Of a DNA stretch of 64,000 nt, positions 63,301 through 64,000 are shown in pieces. Where the stretch lies: assembly GCF_051014445.1 (NCBI RefSeq), contig NC_135134.1:1827672-1891671 (forward strand), written 5' to 3'. The stretch is from Colletes latitarsis (Eukaryota; Arthropoda; Insecta; Hymenoptera; Colletidae). How positions within the stretch are numbered: position 1 is the stretch's first letter; every line of letters starts with the position of its first letter. Below the pieces are notes generated by a model, which saw only the letters and a program-made list of their open reading frames with translations, was not told the DNA's origin and made no database searches. The position numbers were made by a program, and so were the translations under genes.

Positions 63301-64000
63301 GGTACCACACCGAAACAGTCAATTAAACCTGGTTGCGATTAATATTTTAGAGGATAACGCCGGTTATGTCTCGGTTAGGTCTGGGATTTGCCCTCATCTG
63401 GCTCGCACTTTCGCATCTATCGCATACTTGATGGCTAGATCCAGGCCTTTTTCTGGTTCGGATCACGTAGTAATGCGCTACCACACCGAAACAGTCAATT
63501 AAACCTGGTTGCGATTAATATTTTAGAGGATAACGCCGGTTATGTCTCGGTTAGGTCTGGGATTTGCCCTGATCTGGCCCCTACTTTCGCATTTTTTGCA
63601 TACTTGTTGGCCATATCCTGGGCTTTTCCTGGTTTGGATCACGTAGTAATGCAGTACCACACCGAAACTGTCAATTAAACCTGGTTGCGATTAATATTTT
63701 AGAGGATAGCGCCGCTTATGTCTCGGTTAGGTCTGGGATTTGCCCTCATCTGGCTCGCACTTTTGCATTTTTCGCATACTTGTTGGCCTTTTTCTGGCTT
63801 GGACCACGTAGTAATGTGGTACCACACTGAAACAGTCAAATAAACCTGGTTCCGATTAATATTTTAGAGGATAACGCCGGCTATGCCTGGGATAGGTCTG
63901 GTATTTGCCCTCATCTGGCTCGTTCTTTCGCATTTTTCGCATACGAGCTGGCCAGATCCTGGCCTTCTTCTGGTCTGTATCACGTAGCAATGTGGTACCA
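60343..64000 (+). repeat. 23-monomer higher-order unit, copy 2, cut by window end
   Basis: The first 3658 bases of the second copy are present. Private variants checked recur at +4026: GTCACGG, GGTTTGGGATT, GATAATGCTGG, GATCCAGGCC and GGCCCCTACTTTC. The one difference I found is CTCGTTCTTTCG at 63924 against CTCGTACTTTCG at 59898. The array continues beyond the window. Confidence 0.93.

Larger units (their letters stand above)
1..64000 (+). repeat. 176-bp satellite array, about 364 head-to-tail monomers, filling the window
   Basis: The same unit recurs every 176 bases from the first base to the last. Landmarks in order are TTTAGAGGATAACGCCGG, TCTGGGATTTGCCCTCATCT, TTTCGCAT, GATCCTGG, CACGTAGTAATG, GGTACCACAC and CAATTAAACCTGG. 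Every monomer has the same orientation and I found no break, inversion or inserted element. Distances between distant shared variants equal whole numbers of monomers once visible indels are subtracted: 15555 to 26281 is 61 x 176 minus 10, explained by one 9-bp and one 1-bp deletion. Satellite arrays of this monomer size commonly underlie centromeres or pericentromeric heterochromatin, but no centromere protein data can be read from sequence, so that role is inferred. I do not recognise the family or species. Confidence 0.97.

Noticed and set aside
128..63326. About 90 overlapping stop-free runs of about 96 to 104 codons on the + strand, resembling a repeated small-protein family
   Set aside because: They start at TTG codons, overlap their neighbours by about 115 bases in different frames, and recur only because the monomer has two open phases of three and 176 leaves remainder 2 on division by 3. 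Their ends fall at CAATTAA or TCTTAG in the monomer. No domain, promoter or coding signal is evident.
1..64000. CRISPR array
   Set aside because: The repeats are 176 bp and contiguous. There are no short repeats separated by unique spacers and no cas genes.
1..64000. CENP-B box in the monomer
   Set aside because: The best resemblance is CTCGGTTAGGTCTGGG, which misses three of the nine core positions of TTCGNNNNANNCGGG. That is too weak to call.
1..64000. RNA polymerase III B box or tRNA-derived origin, from GGTTCGGATCAC and GGTTTGAATCAC
   Set aside because: Each form is one mismatch from the GTTCRANNC core, but I see no A box at a suitable distance and no tRNA fold. A covariance-model search of one monomer would settle it.
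1..64000. Bacterial or phage origin of the window
   Set aside because: A 64 kb gene-free array with nested higher-order repeats is typical of eukaryotic satellites and not known from bacterial or phage genomes.
1..64000. rDNA spacer or telomeric repeat
   Set aside because: No rRNA sequence is present and no short telomere-like motif runs were seen; the unit is a uniform 176 bp throughout.

Overview
The whole 64 kb window is one uninterrupted satellite DNA array. It is a head-to-tail repeat of a 176-bp monomer, about 364 copies, all in the same orientation. I saw no unique sequence, transposon, RNA gene or protein-coding gene. This points to a eukaryotic chromosome, most likely a centromeric or pericentromeric array from a long-read assembly. 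The monomer length is in the range of known centromere satellites such as human alpha satellite (about 171 bp) and the 176-180 bp repeats of Brassicaceae. I do not recognise the sequence and cannot name a taxon. A hand count of the monomer at 20641-20816 gives about 47% G+C and 11 CpG dinucleotides, which is not below expectation.

Monomers fall into recurring sequence families. (i) A 'CATCTATCGCATACTTGATGG' type (first 20 bases diagnostic). (ii) A 'TTTTTCGCCTACTTGTTGGC' type followed by AAGATCCTGGGC. (iii) A 'TTTTTCGCATACTTGTTGGC' type followed by CAGATCCTGGCC, which forms a small inverted repeat. (iv) A type with the 3' end AATTAGGTACCACACTGAAA. (v) A marker type with GTATCTTAGAGGATAACGCT and GGTTATGGCTGGG, usually preceded by CTGTATCACGTAGCAATGTG. 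Type (v) recurs about every 3-10 monomers and gives the register of the larger repeat units.

On top of the 176-bp period there are higher-order repeats. From left to right: a 5-monomer (869 bp) tandem duplication at 1-1309; a 17-monomer unit (2993 bp) in two full copies plus a shortened third at 3097-9640; a related pair of blocks at 9.74-10.6 and 12.9-13.76 kb; a mosaic region from about 13.8 to 28.1 kb with local 2- and 3-monomer duplications; a 42-monomer unit (7380 bp) in two tandem copies at 28147-42906 that differ at only three bases I could find; a rearranged, partial third relative at 46.3-52.3 kb; and a 23-monomer unit (4026 bp) at 56317-64000 with one full copy and one cut by the window edge. 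Small indels explain the departures from exact multiples of 176: an 11-bp deletion, a 9-bp deletion and several 1-bp changes.

Many reading frames of about 96 codons can be drawn through the array. They follow from 176 not being divisible by 3 and two of three phases being open. They begin at TTG rather than ATG and overlap each other, so none is annotated as a gene.
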